Shown here piece by piece: positions 19,442-29,811 of a DNA stretch of 64,000 nt (position 1 is its first letter; each line of letters begins with the position of its first letter). Origin of the DNA: Gordonia alkanivorans NBRC 16433 (lineage in GTDB: Bacteria; Actinomycetota; Actinomycetes; Mycobacteriales; Mycobacteriaceae); assembly GCF_000225505.1 (NCBI RefSeq), contig NZ_BACI01000072.1, positions 62,001 through 126,000 of the forward strand, given 5' to 3'. The notes below the pieces were generated by a model, which was not told the DNA's origin, did no database searches, and saw only the letters and a program-made list of their open reading frames with translations. The position numbers were made by a program, and so were the translations under genes.

Positions 19442-20581
19442 GTGGACGCCATGTGGAAGGGGCGGCCGACAGGCCGAATGCTGGTGGCCGTTCTGGCGGT
19501 GATCGCGCTCACCGTGGGCGGCTGCGCGAACTTCACCGAACAGGACCGTCAGCGGGAGGCCGGCGCGTTCAGTCCCAACAACCGTCCGAGCGGTCAGGCC
19601 GAGCCGACGCCGCCGCCGGAGACGCCGCGGGACACCCAGCCACCGCCCACCGGTCCGTGCGTCGACCCCGACCCCGCGGTGATCGCGACCTGCCTCGCGT
19701 CGACGGGCGGGGTGATGCCCGGTGACGAGCAGGGCGAGGTCACGGTGGTCGCCGAACGCACCACCGGAAAGATCATCACCACCAAGCGTTATGGCCCCGA
19801 ACGGGTCCTCGGTCAGGCACCCGTCGACGCCTCGGGCGACGGCGGACTCATCGATTTCGCCTTCTCCCCCACCTACTCCCAGGACCGTCTGATATACGCA
19901 CTGATCACGACGCCGTCGGACAACCGGATCGTGCGGCTGGCCCCCGACGATGTGCCGAAGCCGATCCTGACCGGAATCCCCAAGGGCGCCACCGGGAACA
20001 TGGGCTCGATGTATTTCCGCACGCCCACCGAACTCGTGGTGGCCACGGGCGACGCCGGGAACCCCGCGGCCGCCGACGACCCGTCGTCGCTGGCCGGAAA
20101 GCTGTTGCTGGTGACCTCGTTCACCTCGGGTGTCAGTCCGCGCCCGCGAATCCTGGCCTCCGGCTTCGGATCATCGGTCGCACTGTGCCCCAACGAGTCC
20201 TCCGGCACCATCTATGTCGCCGACCAGACGGCGACCGAGGACCGTGTGCAGGTCATCGAAGAGGGCGGCCCCAAGGTCCTGTGGACGTGGCCCGACAAGC
20301 CGCAGATCGCCGGATGCGGTGTCGCGGGCGGCAGCATCTTCGTCTCGACGACCCGCACCCAGCGCATCGAGGGCATCCGCGAACCCACCCTCGAGGACCC
20401 GACGATCACGCCGCCGGTCGTCGCGCTCGAGAAGCGCTACGGCGCGCTCGGCCGAATGGCGGCCCTGCCCAACGGACTCCTGCAGGTGGCCACGGTCAAC
20501 AAGCAGGCCGGCAATCCGAAGCCGACCGACGACCGCGTGTTCCGCTTCCTCCCGCAGGGCGGCGGCAACGACCGGACCTGA
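19442..20581 (+). CDS. LppZ-like lipoprotein, beta-propeller (sorbosone/glucose dehydrogenase-like)
   Basis: A 379-residue exported lipoprotein. A short charged start and a hydrophobic run end in the lipobox VGGC near residue 28; the mature part starts with a Pro-rich linker and continues as a six-bladed propeller (LIDFAFSPTYSQDRLIYALI, RILASGFGSSVALCPN) related to soluble quinoprotein glucose/sorbosone dehydrogenases. Gene order matches M. tuberculosis lppZ (Rv3006) between doxX and gatB. Catalytic and quinone-binding residues were not verified, so activity is unknown. The GTG at 19442 or the ATG at 19451 could be the start. Confidence 0.85.
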   Translation: MDAMWKGRPTGRMLVAVLAVIALTVGGCANFTEQDRQREAGAFSPNNRPSGQAEPTPPPETPRDTQPPPTGPCVDPDPAVIATCLASTGGVMPGDEQGEVTVVAERTTGKIITTKRYGPERVLGQAPVDASGDGGLIDFAFSPTYSQDRLIYALITTPSDNRIVRLAPDDVPKPILTGIPKGATGNMGSMYFRTPTELVVATGDAGNPAAADDPSSLAGKLLLVTSFTSGVSPRPRILASGFGSSVALCPNESSGTIYVADQTATEDRVQVIEEGGPKVLWTWPDKPQIAGCGVAGGSIFVSTTRTQRIEGIREPTLEDPTITPPVVALEKRYGALGRMAALPNGLLQVATVNKQAGNPKPTDDRVFRFLPQGGGNDRT

Positions 20582-20634
20582 CCGGGCGCCACCGCTCCCT
20601 GAGCGCTGATGACCGGCGAACCTCATCTCGACTC

Positions 20635-20656
20635 GCAGACTTCGATCGAAGTCTGC
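20635..20656. repeat. Perfect 22-base palindrome between lppZ-like gene and gatB
   Basis: Eleven-base arms with no loop, centred on TTCGATCGAA, in the space between two convergent genes. Its right end, GTCTGCCGGT, recurs at 20670-20679. It may act as a terminator or a protein-binding site. Confidence 0.6.
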
Positions 20657-20719
20657 CGGTGGAGCTGACGTCTGCCGGTCGTCGCTGTCGCTCCTCACGC
20701 CTCGCAGCGGAGGTGGCGT

Positions 20720-22225
20720 CTACGAGCAGGCGGCGAGGACGAGTTCCTTGACGCGCGCCGGGTCGGCCTGTCCGCGGGTGGCCTTCATGACGTCGCCGAC
20801 GATCTTGCCTGCGGCCTGGACCTTGCCGCCGCGGATCTTCTCGGCGATGTCGGGGTTGGCGGCGAGTGCGTCGTCGACGGCCTTCTGCAGTGCGGAGTCG
20901 TCGCGGACGACCTCGAGGCCGCGGTCGGCGACGATCTGCTTCGGCTCGCCCTCACCGTCGAGCACCGCGGTGGCGACCTGCTGGGCGAGCTTGGTGGTCA
21001 GCTTGCCCTCGTCGACGAGTCCGATGATCTCGGCGACCTGCGCCGGCGTGATGGCGAGACCGTCGAGTTCGACGCCCCGCGAATTGGCCTGCTGCGCAAG
21101 GAACGACACCCACCAGCCGCGGGCGGCCTCGGGTGAGGCACCGGCGTCGACGGTCGCGATGATGAGGTCGACGGCGCCGACGTTGACCAGGTCGCGCATG
21201 ACCTCGTCGGAGACACCCCACTCCTCCTGGATGCGGGCACGGCGCAGCCACGGCAGCTCGGGCAGGGTGGCGCGCAGCTCTTCGATCCACGCCGCATCCG
21301 GCTGCACCGGAGGCAGATCGGGCTCCGGGAAGTAGCGGTAGTCCTCGGCGGTCTCCTTGCGACGACCGGCCGACGTGGTGCCGTCGGTCTCGTGGAAGTG
21401 GCGGGTCTCCTGCACGATCTCGCCACCGGCCTGCAGGATCGCTGCCTGACGGCGCATCTCGTAGCGGACGGCGATCTCGACGCTCTTGAGCGAGTTGACG
21501 TTCTTGGTCTCGGTACGGGTCCCGAACTCGCTCGCGCCCTTGGCCATCAGGGACAGGTTCACGTCGCAGCGCATCGAGCCCTGGTCCATTCGCACGTCCG
21601 ACACGTCGAGGGACTTGAGCAGGTCGCGCAGCGCGGTCACGTACGCGCGTGCGACCTCGGGAGCACGGTCCCCCGCACCGACGATGGGTCGGGTGACGAT
21701 CTCGACGAGCGGGACGCCTGCGCGGTTGTAGTCGAGCAGCGAGTGGCTCGCACCGTGGATACGACCGGTGGCGCCGCCGATGTGCAGCGACTTGCCGGTG
21801 TCCTCCTCCATGTGTGCGCGCTCGATCTCGACGCGCCACGTGGTGCCGTCGGCGAGCAGGACATCGAGGTAGCCGTCGTATGAGGTGGGCTCGTCGTACT
21901 GCGAGATCTGGTAGTTCTTCGGCTGGTCCGGGTAGAAGTAGTTCTTCCGCGCGAACTTGCTCGACGGCCGGATCGAGCAGTTCAGTGCCAGGCCGATGCG
22001 GATCGCGGACTCGACGGCCTTGGCGTTGGCGACCGGCAGCGAACCGGGCAGGCCGATGCACACCGGGCACACCTGGGTATTGGGCTCGGCGCCGAAGTCG
22101 GTCTGGCATCCGCAGAACATCTTGGTCGCGGTACCCAGCTCGACGTGCACCTCGAGGCCCATCACCGGATCGAAAGCGGCGATGACCTCGTCGTACTCCA
22201 ACAGTTCGACGGCGGCGGAAGTCAT
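20720..22225 (-). CDS. gatB: Aspartyl/glutamyl-tRNA(Asn/Gln) amidotransferase subunit B
   Basis: A 501-residue kinase/tRNA-binding subunit of GatCAB, which phosphorylates the Glu carboxylate on Glu-tRNA-Gln and transfers ammonia from GatA. The cradle domain starts [15 protein letters not shown]; the Zn knuckle cysteines are in FCGCQTDF and CPVC; the GatB signature [15 protein letters not shown] is present; the C-terminal helical and YqeY domains (residues about 300-500) bind tRNA. ATG at 22225. It is separated from gatC-gatA by about 5.5 kb, as in other Mycobacteriales. Confidence 0.97.
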   Translation of the reverse strand: MTSAAVELLEYDEVIAAFDPVMGLEVHVELGTATKMFCGCQTDFGAEPNTQVCPVCIGLPGSLPVANAKAVESAIRIGLALNCSIRPSSKFARKNYFYPDQPKNYQISQYDEPTSYDGYLDVLLADGTTWRVEIERAHMEEDTGKSLHIGGATGRIHGASHSLLDYNRAGVPLVEIVTRPIVGAGDRAPEVARAYVTALRDLLKSLDVSDVRMDQGSMRCDVNLSLMAKGASEFGTRTETKNVNSLKSVEIAVRYEMRRQAAILQAGGEIVQETRHFHETDGTTSAGRRKETAEDYRYFPEPDLPPVQPDAAWIEELRATLPELPWLRRARIQEEWGVSDEVMRDLVNVGAVDLIIATVDAGASPEAARGWWVSFLAQQANSRGVELDGLAITPAQVAEIIGLVDEGKLTTKLAQQVATAVLDGEGEPKQIVADRGLEVVRDDSALQKAVDDALAANPDIAEKIRGGKVQAAGKIVGDVMKATRGQADPARVKELVLAACS

Positions 22226-22359
22226 GGCTGCCAGTTTATGCGGCGATATCCCAGGGGAACGTTCAGGGTGATCACCGATGCCGGGAACGGGTCGGCGGAC
22301 CTACCGTCGTAGACATCAGTTCACCGACCCACATCACCTCGATCAGCAGGGAGACCCCG

Positions 22360-22587
22360 ATGACCACCGCACAGCCCGCTTCGTCCGCCCCGCGACTGAC
22401 GCGCTCCCGTTCGAACGCCTGGCTGGGTGGCGTCTGCGGCGGCATCGCCGAACGCTGGGGCTGGGACCCGACCCTGGTCCGCGTCCTGTTCGTGCTGTCG
22501 ATGCTGCTCCCCGGCCCGCAGGTCCTGATCTACCTGGCACTGTGGATCGTCATTCCGCGCGAGCCGGCCGCAGTCGTGCCGGTCTAG
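22360..22587 (+). CDS. PspC-domain membrane protein
   Basis: A 75-residue protein made of one PspC domain: LTRSRSNAWLGGVCGGIAERWGWDP followed by a hydrophobic helix (LVRVLFVLSMLLPGPQVLIYLALWIVIPRE). PspC proteins in other bacteria sense membrane stress, but actinobacterial stand-alone copies have no known partner. GGGAG precedes the ATG. The stop overlaps the pfkA stop in a shared CTAG (22584-22587), so the two genes are convergent with no terminator between them. Confidence 0.85.
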   Translation: MTTAQPASSAPRLTRSRSNAWLGGVCGGIAERWGWDPTLVRVLFVLSMLLPGPQVLIYLALWIVIPREPAAVVPV

Positions 22588-23618
22588 CCGAAGATGACCC
22601 GGATCTCCTGGTACTGATCCTGCGGGACGGTCTTCAGCTCGCCGAGCGCCTCGTCGAAGGTGATCCGGTCGATCCGGGTGCCGTGGAGGGCGACCATCTG
22701 ACCCCAGCCCTTCTCGGCGACCAGGTCGGCGGTCGCCATACCCATGCGGGTGGCGAGGACGCGGTCGTAGGCCGACGGCACGCCGCCGCGCTGGATGTGG
22801 CCGAGCACGGTGGCCCGCGTCTCGATGCCGGTGCGCTCCTCGATGAGCGGGGCCAGCACCTCGCCGACGCCGCCGAGCCGCGGACGGTTGAAGCCGTCGA
22901 GGCCCTTGGTGGAGTACGCCTCCGTCATCTCGGGGAGTTTGAACCCCTCGGCGACGACGACCATCGGCGAACGGCCGCGGGCCTTGACGCTGGTCACCCA
23001 GGCGCAGATCTGGTCGAGACTCTCGGGGTTCTCCGGGATGAGGATCACGTGCGCACCGCCGGCGATACCCGAGTGCAGCGCGATCCAGCCGGCGTGGCGG
23101 CCCATGACCTCGAGCACCATGCATCGCTTGTGCGAGTTGCCGGTGGTGCGCAGGCGGTCGATGGCCTCGGTCGCGATCTCGACGGCGGTGTTGAACCCGA
23201 ACGTGTAGTCGGTGGCGTCGATGTCGTTGTCGATGGTCTTGGGCACGCCGACGATGTTGATGCCGTCGTCGAACAGACGCTTCGACGCCGCGGCCGTGCC
23301 GTCGCCGCCGATCGCGATGACCCCGTCGATACCGAGGTTCTTGAGCACCTTCTTGATGTTGTCGGGACCACCGTCGGGTTCGGTGTAGGGCCCGAATCGG
23401 CTCGTGCCGAGAATCGTTCCGCCCTCGTGGGACAGACCGCGGACCGTCGAGCGGTTCAACTCCATGATGTCGCCGTAGACGAGACCCGCCCAGCCGTCCT
23501 TGAAGCCGACGAACTCGTGACCGTAGACGGTTTCACCCTTGAGCACCGCACCGCGGATGACGGCGTTCAGTCCGGGGCAGTCACCACCGGAGGTGAGAAT
23601 GCCGAATCTCTTGGCCAT
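22584..23618 (-). CDS. pfkA: 6-phosphofructokinase
   Basis: Phosphorylates fructose 6-phosphate, the committed step of glycolysis. 344 residues. Key motifs are TSGGDCPGLNA at residue 10, IAIGGDGTAAAS, VPKTIDNDID and the catalytic TIDND aspartate, and MVLEVMGRHAGW. The residue pair that predicts the phosphate donor is mixed: Gly in GGDG (ATP-type) but Lys in PKTIDND (PPi-type), the group III pattern common in actinobacteria. Characterised members with this pattern mostly use ATP. GGAGGG precedes the ATG at 23618. Confidence 0.93.
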   Translation of the reverse strand: MAKRFGILTSGGDCPGLNAVIRGAVLKGETVYGHEFVGFKDGWAGLVYGDIMELNRSTVRGLSHEGGTILGTSRFGPYTEPDGGPDNIKKVLKNLGIDGVIAIGGDGTAAASKRLFDDGINIVGVPKTIDNDIDATDYTFGFNTAVEIATEAIDRLRTTGNSHKRCMVLEVMGRHAGWIALHSGIAGGAHVILIPENPESLDQICAWVTSVKARGRSPMVVVAEGFKLPEMTEAYSTKGLDGFNRPRLGGVGEVLAPLIEERTGIETRATVLGHIQRGGVPSAYDRVLATRMGMATADLVAEKGWGQMVALHGTRIDRITFDEALGELKTVPQDQYQEIRVIFG

Positions 23619-23695
23619 GTGGTGAGACCCTCCCTCTCGAACGCGACGAACACACCCAATCTAGTGCGCGGGTGCCCTGCCCGCTGAGCACGAAT

Positions 23696-24397
23696 TCACT
23701 TGATGCCGTTCTCGTAGGCGAATACGACCGCCTGCGCGCGGTCCCGCAGTCGCAGCTTGCCCAGGAGACTACTCACGTGGGTCTTGACGGTCTGTTCGGT
23801 GACGTAGAGGTCGGCGCCGATCTCCGCGTTCGACTTGCCGTCGGCCACCAGGTCCAGCACCTCCCGCTCCCGCGGGGTGAGGTGTTCCAGCGCCGGGTTC
23901 CGGGCGGGGCGTCGACGCCGGGCGGTCACCTCGGTGATGAGCCGCTTGGTGATCGACGGCGCGAGCAGGGCCTCACCGGCGGCGACCACCCGCACCGCAC
24001 GCACGAGTTCGTCGGCCGGCGCGTCCTTGAGCAGGAACCCCGATGCGCCGATCCGCAAGGCCTCGTAGACGTAGTCGTCGATGTCGAAAGTGGTGAGCAT
24101 CAGCACGCGGGTCGGCGGTTCGAGTCCCGCCGACAGGATCTGTTCGGCCGCCCAGAGTCCGTCCTTGCGTGGCATCCGCACGTCCATCAGGACGACGTCG
24201 GGCCGCGCACGCTTGCACACCTCGACCGCCTCGACGCCGTCGGCCGCGTCCCCGAGCACAGACAGGTCGGACTGAGCGGCGAGGAGGGCCGAGAAGCCTT
24301 GTCGGACCATCGCCTGGTCGTCGGCGATGACGACGGTGATCGGGCGGGAGCTGCCCTGTGCTTGTAGCGGTTCCGCGTTGATCAGCACGCCTGACAC
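23696..24397 (-). CDS. NarL/LuxR-family response regulator
   Basis: A 233-residue two-component regulator: receiver domain from about residue 19 (ITVVIADDQAMVRQGF) with phospho-acceptor Asp in VVLMDVRMP and the conserved Lys in LLKDAP, and a C-terminal LuxR HTH (LTPREREVLDLVADGKSN...VKTHVSSLLGKL). It follows its histidine kinase with a one-base gap, so the pair is co-expressed. The signal and targets are unknown. The start is uncertain by a few codons; GTG at 24397 is the longest that does not overlap the kinase. Confidence 0.92.
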   Translation of the reverse strand: MSGVLINAEPLQAQGSSRPITVVIADDQAMVRQGFSALLAAQSDLSVLGDAADGVEAVEVCKRARPDVVLMDVRMPRKDGLWAAEQILSAGLEPPTRVLMLTTFDIDDYVYEALRIGASGFLLKDAPADELVRAVRVVAAGEALLAPSITKRLITEVTARRRRPARNPALEHLTPREREVLDLVADGKSNAEIGADLYVTEQTVKTHVSSLLGKLRLRDRAQAVVFAYENGIK

Positions 24398-24398
24398 G

Positions 24399-25682
24399 CT
24401 ACTGGTCGGAGGCCGGTGAGGGGACCTTCGGCGTCGTTACGGACCGGGCCGCGTCGGGCAGGATGCCGTCCCGTGGCGGTGTCGCCGGGATACGCGCGCG
24501 CACCGCGAACCCGCCCTCGACCGTCGGTGCCGCGAGGAGCGAACCGCCCACTGCCTGAGCACGTTCGAGCATTCCGGGGATGCCGACGCCGTTACCGCCG
24601 ATCCCGAGGGGCGCCGCCGTCGGAGCCGAGTTGACCACGGCCACCTCGACCGTGCCGTGTTCCCCCGGGGTGACGCTCACCAGGGTGCGGCTGCCCGGCG
24701 CGTGCCGGGTGGCGTTGGCGAGCGACTCCTGGACGATCCGGTAGATGACGAGTGCCGCCGACTCACCGACCATCTCATCGTCGACCTCCCGGTTCAGGGT
24801 GACCTCGGAGCCGGCCCGACGGGTCTCGTCGACGAGCGACTCGACCTGCGCCAGTCCCGGATTGGGGGCCGCGACGGTCTCGGCACCCTCGATCCGCAAC
24901 ACCCCGAGCAGCTGCCGCACCTCGTCGAGCGAGGTCCGGGCGGCGTCGGCGATGGCGTCGAATTCGGCTGCCGCAGCGGGTGAGACGTCGTCGATCCGGT
25001 ACCGCGCGGTCTGCGACATGACGACGACCATCGACATCCGGTGAGCCACCACGTCGTGCAGGTCGCGGGCGATGCGTGCACGCTCCTGCAACTCTGCGGA
25101 TTCCGCCTCCGCCTCCTCGGTCTGTTTCGTGCGCACGGCGAGTTGCCGTCGTGACGCCATCAGTCCGCGGAGCAGTGTCACGACCACCGCGAGCACCGAG
25201 ATCCCGACGATCCACGCCGGGTGAACCGCATAGGCGACGACGAGGGAGGTCGTCAGCCACACCACCGGTATCCACCGCAGCTGGCAGCGGAGCATGACCA
25301 TGAAGGTCAGCACGAGCAACTCGATGAAGTGAGTGACCTGGATGGTCAGCTCCCACCCGCTGTGCGTCGGCACGATCAAGCCGATGACCTGAGCCGAGAC
25401 CACCGAGATCGCCCAGCCGACCAGTGGCGCCGACCAGGCGAGCGCGATCGGCAGTGCCGCGAACGCCGCGACAAGAGGCAGTAGGAAGACGGGCACGGCA
25501 TGCGTGACGGGCAGCGTCGGCCAGGCGATCGAGTACATGATCAAGGCGACGACGAAGAAGAACCAGTTGACCCGTTTGGAGAAGTAGGCACGCACCGCGG
25601 GGTCCTGGGCGATGGGCGCGGTGGACGCCCAGTCAACGAAGTCGCCGCCGGCCGCGCGCAGATGCTTGCGTAAACCGAACAT
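24399..25682 (-). CDS. Two-component sensor histidine kinase (HisKA_3 type)
   Basis: Membrane sensor of 427 residues. The N-terminal half (about residues 35-170) has five to six hydrophobic segments and no large external domain. The dimerisation helix with the phospho-accepting His reads RIARDLHDVVAHRMSM; the ATPase part has LVIYRIVQESLANATRHA and GGNGVGIPGMLERA. The start is chosen at the ATG at 25682 because TAGGGT lies seven bases before it on the minus strand; a GTG at 25691 is the longer option. A leaderless transcript is likely. Confidence 0.9.
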   Translation of the reverse strand: MFGLRKHLRAAGGDFVDWASTAPIAQDPAVRAYFSKRVNWFFFVVALIMYSIAWPTLPVTHAVPVFLLPLVAAFAALPIALAWSAPLVGWAISVVSAQVIGLIVPTHSGWELTIQVTHFIELLVLTFMVMLRCQLRWIPVVWLTTSLVVAYAVHPAWIVGISVLAVVVTLLRGLMASRRQLAVRTKQTEEAEAESAELQERARIARDLHDVVAHRMSMVVVMSQTARYRIDDVSPAAAAEFDAIADAARTSLDEVRQLLGVLRIEGAETVAAPNPGLAQVESLVDETRRAGSEVTLNREVDDEMVGESAALVIYRIVQESLANATRHAPGSRTLVSVTPGEHGTVEVAVVNSAPTAAPLGIGGNGVGIPGMLERAQAVGGSLLAAPTVEGGFAVRARIPATPPRDGILPDAARSVTTPKVPSPASDQ

Positions 25683-25843
25683 GAGGTTCACCCTAGGCCC
25701 GGTGAGGACCGGCAGTCCTCATACTTTCGGGGGAGATGCACTCGTTCCCGAGTGGTGTCCGCACTCCGGATCCCCGCCCCGACCGGTGAGCGGGAACCGC
25801 CCGTCGGAGCGATGTGGCCAGGCGGTTGCGCTCCCTAGCGTCA

Positions 25844-26563
25844 ATGCCCATGAACCCTTCAGGTCCACTGCGGAAATGTCCTTCGGCCAACACTTCTCAA
25901 CTCACCGATCATGCCGGTCGCACACGCCCACGACGTCCGCACCGCTGGCTGGTCGCCGCACTGACACTGACCTTTCTCCTTGCCGGACAGTGGATGTCGA
26001 CGGCGCACGCGGTCGCCGGTGACGTCATTTCGACCATGGGTGTGGTCGTCCCCGACCCGGAGGACGCCGACAACCCGTACGCCGCCGCCGTCGTGGCGCT
26101 GACGGGGCCTGCCCCGGCCACGACGATGGGCGTCCTGCCCGCGACCTTCGACGTGCACATGGGTTACACGCCGGCCGTCGTGGCGGGTGCGCCCAGCGAC
26201 CCGAACGGCGACTGCTCCTCCCCGGTACCGCTCCCCGACCGGTTCACACCGCTCTGCCGCACACATGATCTCGGTTACGACCTGCTGCGCGCGGCGGCCA
26301 CCGACGGTCGTCCACTGGGCTCGTGGGCGCGGTTCGCCCTGGACCGCATGCTGATCGACGCGATGCAGCGCTCGTGCAGCAACCCGGCGTGCGACGCCGC
26401 GGCACGCGTCGCCCGGATCGGCTTATCCTGGAACACCTGGCGTCAGTTCGGCGGACCGCCGACCCGGCACGAATCGATCCCGCAACTGGTGTCCACCACG
26501 GTCGAACGCGCACTCGTCGACCGGCACCCCCGCACCGGGACCACCACCGAGGAGCTCTCGTGA
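25844..26563 (+). CDS. Secreted phospholipase A2-like protein
   Basis: About 239 residues. After a charged stretch there is a hydrophobic export signal (WLVAALTLTFLLAGQW...AHA, roughly residues 35-58). The mature part carries LCRTHDLGYDLLRAA, the His-Asp catalytic dyad signature of prokaryotic phospholipase A2, with flanking cysteines (DCSSPV, RSCSNPACD) placed for disulfides. The calcium-binding loop seen in Streptomyces PLA2 was not confirmed. The ATG at 25844 or 25850 is the likely start; a GTG at 25814 is less likely. Its stop overlaps the next gene's ATG (TGATG), so it is co-translated with a membrane hydrolase. Confidence 0.72.
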   Translation: MPMNPSGPLRKCPSANTSQLTDHAGRTRPRRPHRWLVAALTLTFLLAGQWMSTAHAVAGDVISTMGVVVPDPEDADNPYAAAVVALTGPAPATTMGVLPATFDVHMGYTPAVVAGAPSDPNGDCSSPVPLPDRFTPLCRTHDLGYDLLRAAATDGRPLGSWARFALDRMLIDAMQRSCSNPACDAAARVARIGLSWNTWRQFGGPPTRHESIPQLVSTTVERALVDRHPRTGTTTEELS

Positions 26564-27810
26564 TGGCCTCGCCCGCACCAACGTCGGCGCACACCGGGCG
26601 ACACCTGCCTCACCCTGTCCTCGTGATCAGCGTCGTCGTCGCATATCTCGTCGCCCTCCACCCTGGCACACTTCCGCGCGATGCGATGACGACCACGGTC
26701 GTGACGACCGGCGTCACGGCACTGGGCGCGGTCATCGGAATGCTGTTGGCGCGATGGGTATCCCGACGCCACGGGCAACCGGATGGGCAGACACGACGCG
26801 ACGTCCTCGGTGTCGGCGTGCTGGTCGCGGCCGGCGGTGCGGGACTGGCAGTGTGGTGGCAGAACCTGATCCGTGCTGCCGTCGGTGCACTGCCGGTCGG
26901 CCCCGACTGGTGGGCGGGCGCCACGCTCGCACCCGTCGCGGTCGTTGCCGCAACCGTGGTCGTCCCTCGTGTCACCGCGGTCATCGCGGCGGCGGCGGTC
27001 GCGCTCACCGCGGGCCTCCTCACCCCAGCCTCTGCGGGTGCCGACGAAGGACAACCGCTGCCGCGTACCGTCTCCGAATCCGGGACACTGCTGCGCGGGG
27101 AGCTCTCGGCACCGGAATTCGAGCGTCCGGCAACACGATTGGTGAAGACGTGGCTGGGCGCCGACGGACTGTCGGCGCGGGCGGTGATCGTGGCCGTCCC
27201 CACCGGATCGGGCTGGGTCGACCCGGCCGCGGTCACCGGCTTCGTCGACCGCTTCGGCGCCGACGTCCGAATCCTGGTGCTCCCCTACGCCGACGTCCCG
27301 TCGTGGCAGGCGTTCATCTCCGACGACGCCGCGGCGACGGAGTCGTCGATCGCGCTGGTTCGCGAGGTCGCGGAGGTGTTGCAGGGCCGACCCGCTGGTG
27401 ACCGGCCCCTGCTGGTGCTCTACGGCCAGAGCCTGGGCGCGGTCGGCGCCGACGCCGCCCGCACCTGGCTCGAGGACCGCCACCCGGGACTGCTCGCCGA
27501 GACCGTGCTGACCGCACCGCCCGCCGAGACGGTGGCCGCGGAGTCGGACTCACCGCGGGTCGTCGTGGCCAATCGCACCGATCCGGTGATCCGGTGGTCG
27601 CTCAGCTCGCTGTGGCGTCCCGCGACGACGCCGGACGGGACCGTACTCGGCGGACCGAGGGTGCCCCAGGTCCCCTGGCTACCGGTGATCAGCTTCCTGC
27701 AGACCAGCGTCGACCTGCTGTCCGCCCTCGACGGGCCCACCGGCGTCGGACACCGCTACGGGGCGGAGCAGGCACGTGGGTTACCGGCCTGCCGCGATGA
27801 CCTCAGATGA
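26563..27810 (+). CDS. Membrane alpha/beta-hydrolase (Abhydrolase_9 type)
   Basis: A 415-residue protein. The N-terminal third has four hydrophobic segments ([62 protein letters not shown]...), then an extracytoplasmic hydrolase domain with the nucleophile motif [12 protein letters not shown] and the closing block TGVGHRYG that holds the catalytic His. This matches the Abhydrolase_9 N- and C-terminal families of actinobacteria, whose substrates are unknown. It starts at the ATG at 26563 inside the upstream stop. Its end overlaps the gatA end by eight bases (27803-27810), convergent. Confidence 0.8.
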   Translation: MASPAPTSAHTGRHLPHPVLVISVVVAYLVALHPGTLPRDAMTTTVVTTGVTALGAVIGMLLARWVSRRHGQPDGQTRRDVLGVGVLVAAGGAGLAVWWQNLIRAAVGALPVGPDWWAGATLAPVAVVAATVVVPRVTAVIAAAAVALTAGLLTPASAGADEGQPLPRTVSESGTLLRGELSAPEFERPATRLVKTWLGADGLSARAVIVAVPTGSGWVDPAAVTGFVDRFGADVRILVLPYADVPSWQAFISDDAAATESSIALVREVAEVLQGRPAGDRPLLVLYGQSLGAVGADAARTWLEDRHPGLLAETVLTAPPAETVAAESDSPRVVVANRTDPVIRWSLSSLWRPATTPDGTVLGGPRVPQVPWLPVISFLQTSVDLLSALDGPTGVGHRYGAEQARGLPACRDDLR

Positions 27811-29308
27811 TCGCGCCGCGGGCCGCCTCATACGACGCGCCGACGCGGTACAGCCGGTCGTCGGCGAGGGCGGGCGCCATGATCTGCAGGCCGACGGGCA
27901 TGCCGTCGTCCTCGGACAGACCCGACGGCACCGACATCGAGCCGATCCCGGCCAGGTTCACCGGCAGGGTGCAGAGGTCGAACAGGTACATCGCCAGCGG
28001 GTCGTCGACCTTCTCCCCGATCGGGAAGGCGGTGGTCGGCGTGGTCGGCGAGATCAGCACGTCGACCTTCTCGAAGGCGTTGGTGAAGTCGCGCGAGATC
28101 AGGGTGCGGACCTTCTGTGCCTGACCGTAGTAGGCGTCGTAGTAACCCGACGACAGCGCATAGGTGCCGATCATGATGCGGCGCTTGACCTCTGGTCCGA
28201 ACCCGGCCTCGCGGGACAGTGCCATCACCTCGTCGGCCGAATGCGAACCGTCGTCGCCGACACGCAGGCCGTATCGCATGGCGTCGAAGCGTGCGAGGTT
28301 CGACGACACCTCCGAGGGGAGGATCAGGTAGTAGGCGCCGAGCGCGTAGGTGAAGTGCGGGCAGCTGACCTCGACGACCTCGGCGCCGCGCTCGGTGAGG
28401 AGCTTGACGGCCTGGTGGAACGAGTCGAGCACGCCCGACTGGTAGCCCTCGCCCTGCAGTTCGGTGACGACGCCGATCTTGACACCCTTGAGGTCCTGCT
28501 CGGCACCTTCGCGGGCGGCGGCGACCACGTCGGGCACCGGGACGTTGATCGACGTCGAGTCGCGCGGGTCGTGCCCGGCGATGACCTCGTGCAGCATCGC
28601 GGTGTCGAGAACTGTACGACCACACGGGCCACCCTGGTCCAGCGACGACGCACAGGCGACGAGCCCGTAGCGCGAGACGGTTCCGTAGGTGGGTTTGACG
28701 CCGACGGTCGCGGTGACCGCGGCCGGCTGACGGATGGAGCCACCGGTGTCGGTGCCGATCGCCAGCGGCGCCTCGTACGCGGCCAGTGCCGCGGCGCTGC
28801 CACCACCCGAGCCACCCGGGATCTTGGTGGGGTCCCACGGGTTTCGGGTCAGCTGGTAGGCGGAGTTCTCGGTCGAGCTGCCCATGGCGAACTCGTCCAT
28901 GTTGGTCTTGCCCAGGATCGGGATGCCCGCGGCGCGGAGACGTTCGGTGACCGCGGCGTCGTAGGGCGGCACCCATCCCTCGAGGATCTTGGAACCGCAC
29001 GTGGTGGGGGCGTCGGTGGTGGTGAAGACGTCCTTGAGCGCGATGGGCACACCGGCGAGCGACGACACCGCGTCGCCCGAGGCGATCGCATCGTCGGCAG
29101 CCTTGGCGGCGACGAGCGCCTCGGCGCCGCTGACATGCAGGAAGGCACCGAGCTCACCGTCGACCTCGGCGATGCGATCGAGGTGTGCCTGCGTGACCTC
29201 CACCGAACTGACCTCGCGGGTCGCGATCTTGGTGGCGAGTTCGGCGGCGGACAGACCGGTCAGGTCACCGGCGGGACGAGGCGCTGCGGCGTGCGACGCG
29301 GGGCTCAC
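27803..29308 (-). CDS. gatA: Aspartyl/glutamyl-tRNA(Asn/Gln) amidotransferase subunit A
   Basis: The amidase subunit that frees ammonia from glutamine. 501 residues from GTG 29308. The Ser-cisSer-Lys triad is readable: Lys in IALKDVFTT, the Gly/Ser-rich signature [19 protein letters not shown], and [11 protein letters not shown]. The start overlaps the gatC stop by four bases (GTGA, 29305-29308). A longer open frame into gatC is rejected. Confidence 0.96.
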   Translation of the reverse strand: MSPASHAAAPRPAGDLTGLSAAELATKIATREVSSVEVTQAHLDRIAEVDGELGAFLHVSGAEALVAAKAADDAIASGDAVSSLAGVPIALKDVFTTTDAPTTCGSKILEGWVPPYDAAVTERLRAAGIPILGKTNMDEFAMGSSTENSAYQLTRNPWDPTKIPGGSGGGSAAALAAYEAPLAIGTDTGGSIRQPAAVTATVGVKPTYGTVSRYGLVACASSLDQGGPCGRTVLDTAMLHEVIAGHDPRDSTSINVPVPDVVAAAREGAEQDLKGVKIGVVTELQGEGYQSGVLDSFHQAVKLLTERGAEVVEVSCPHFTYALGAYYLILPSEVSSNLARFDAMRYGLRVGDDGSHSADEVMALSREAGFGPEVKRRIMIGTYALSSGYYDAYYGQAQKVRTLISRDFTNAFEKVDVLISPTTPTTAFPIGEKVDDPLAMYLFDLCTLPVNLAGIGSMSVPSGLSEDDGMPVGLQIMAPALADDRLYRVGASYEAARGAII

Positions 29309-29622
29309 TGCTCTTCTCCCAGGATCTGCGGAACGGCGAAACGGTCCTGCTCGACGGCCGGCGCACCGGACAGCGCGGCGTCGGTGCTCAGACCGGGCAC
29401 GACGACGTCGGGGCGCAGCACGTTGGCGAGCTCGGCCGGATGTGCGGTGCCGGGTACGTCGTCGGCAGCCACCTCGGACACCGATGCGACGTGGGTCAGG
29501 ATGGAGTCCAGCTGCTTGGCGTAGACATCGAGTTCGTCCTCGCTCAGCGCCAGTCGCGACAATCGCGCCAGGTGCGCGACCTCTTCTCGCGATATGGACT
29601 TCGGTTCGCCAGCCACCGTCAT
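29305..29622 (-). CDS. gatC: Aspartyl/glutamyl-tRNA(Asn/Gln) amidotransferase subunit C
   Basis: A 105-residue belt subunit that wraps GatA and GatB. It has the family pattern [22 protein letters not shown] and the closing [17 protein letters not shown] lies before the ATG at 29622. First gene of gatC-gatA. Confidence 0.95.
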   Translation of the reverse strand: MTVAGEPKSISREEVAHLARLSRLALSEDELDVYAKQLDSILTHVASVSEVAADDVPGTAHPAELANVLRPDVVVPGLSTDAALSGAPAVEQDRFAVPQILGEEQ

Positions 29623-29811
29623 CGCCCTTTCTCACCATCACTTGCTCGGGAATGAATGCCCACCGCGGCGCCTTCGCGACGCAGATGTGCCTCTCCAGCC
29701 TATGGGAACGCGCCGATCCGACTCACTTCAGCCACCGTTTGCACGCCCGGGCTCGGTCCGCCCCTCCCCGGCGGTGCGCGCCCGACCCTCACGAGTGCGA
29801 GAATGGCCCAC

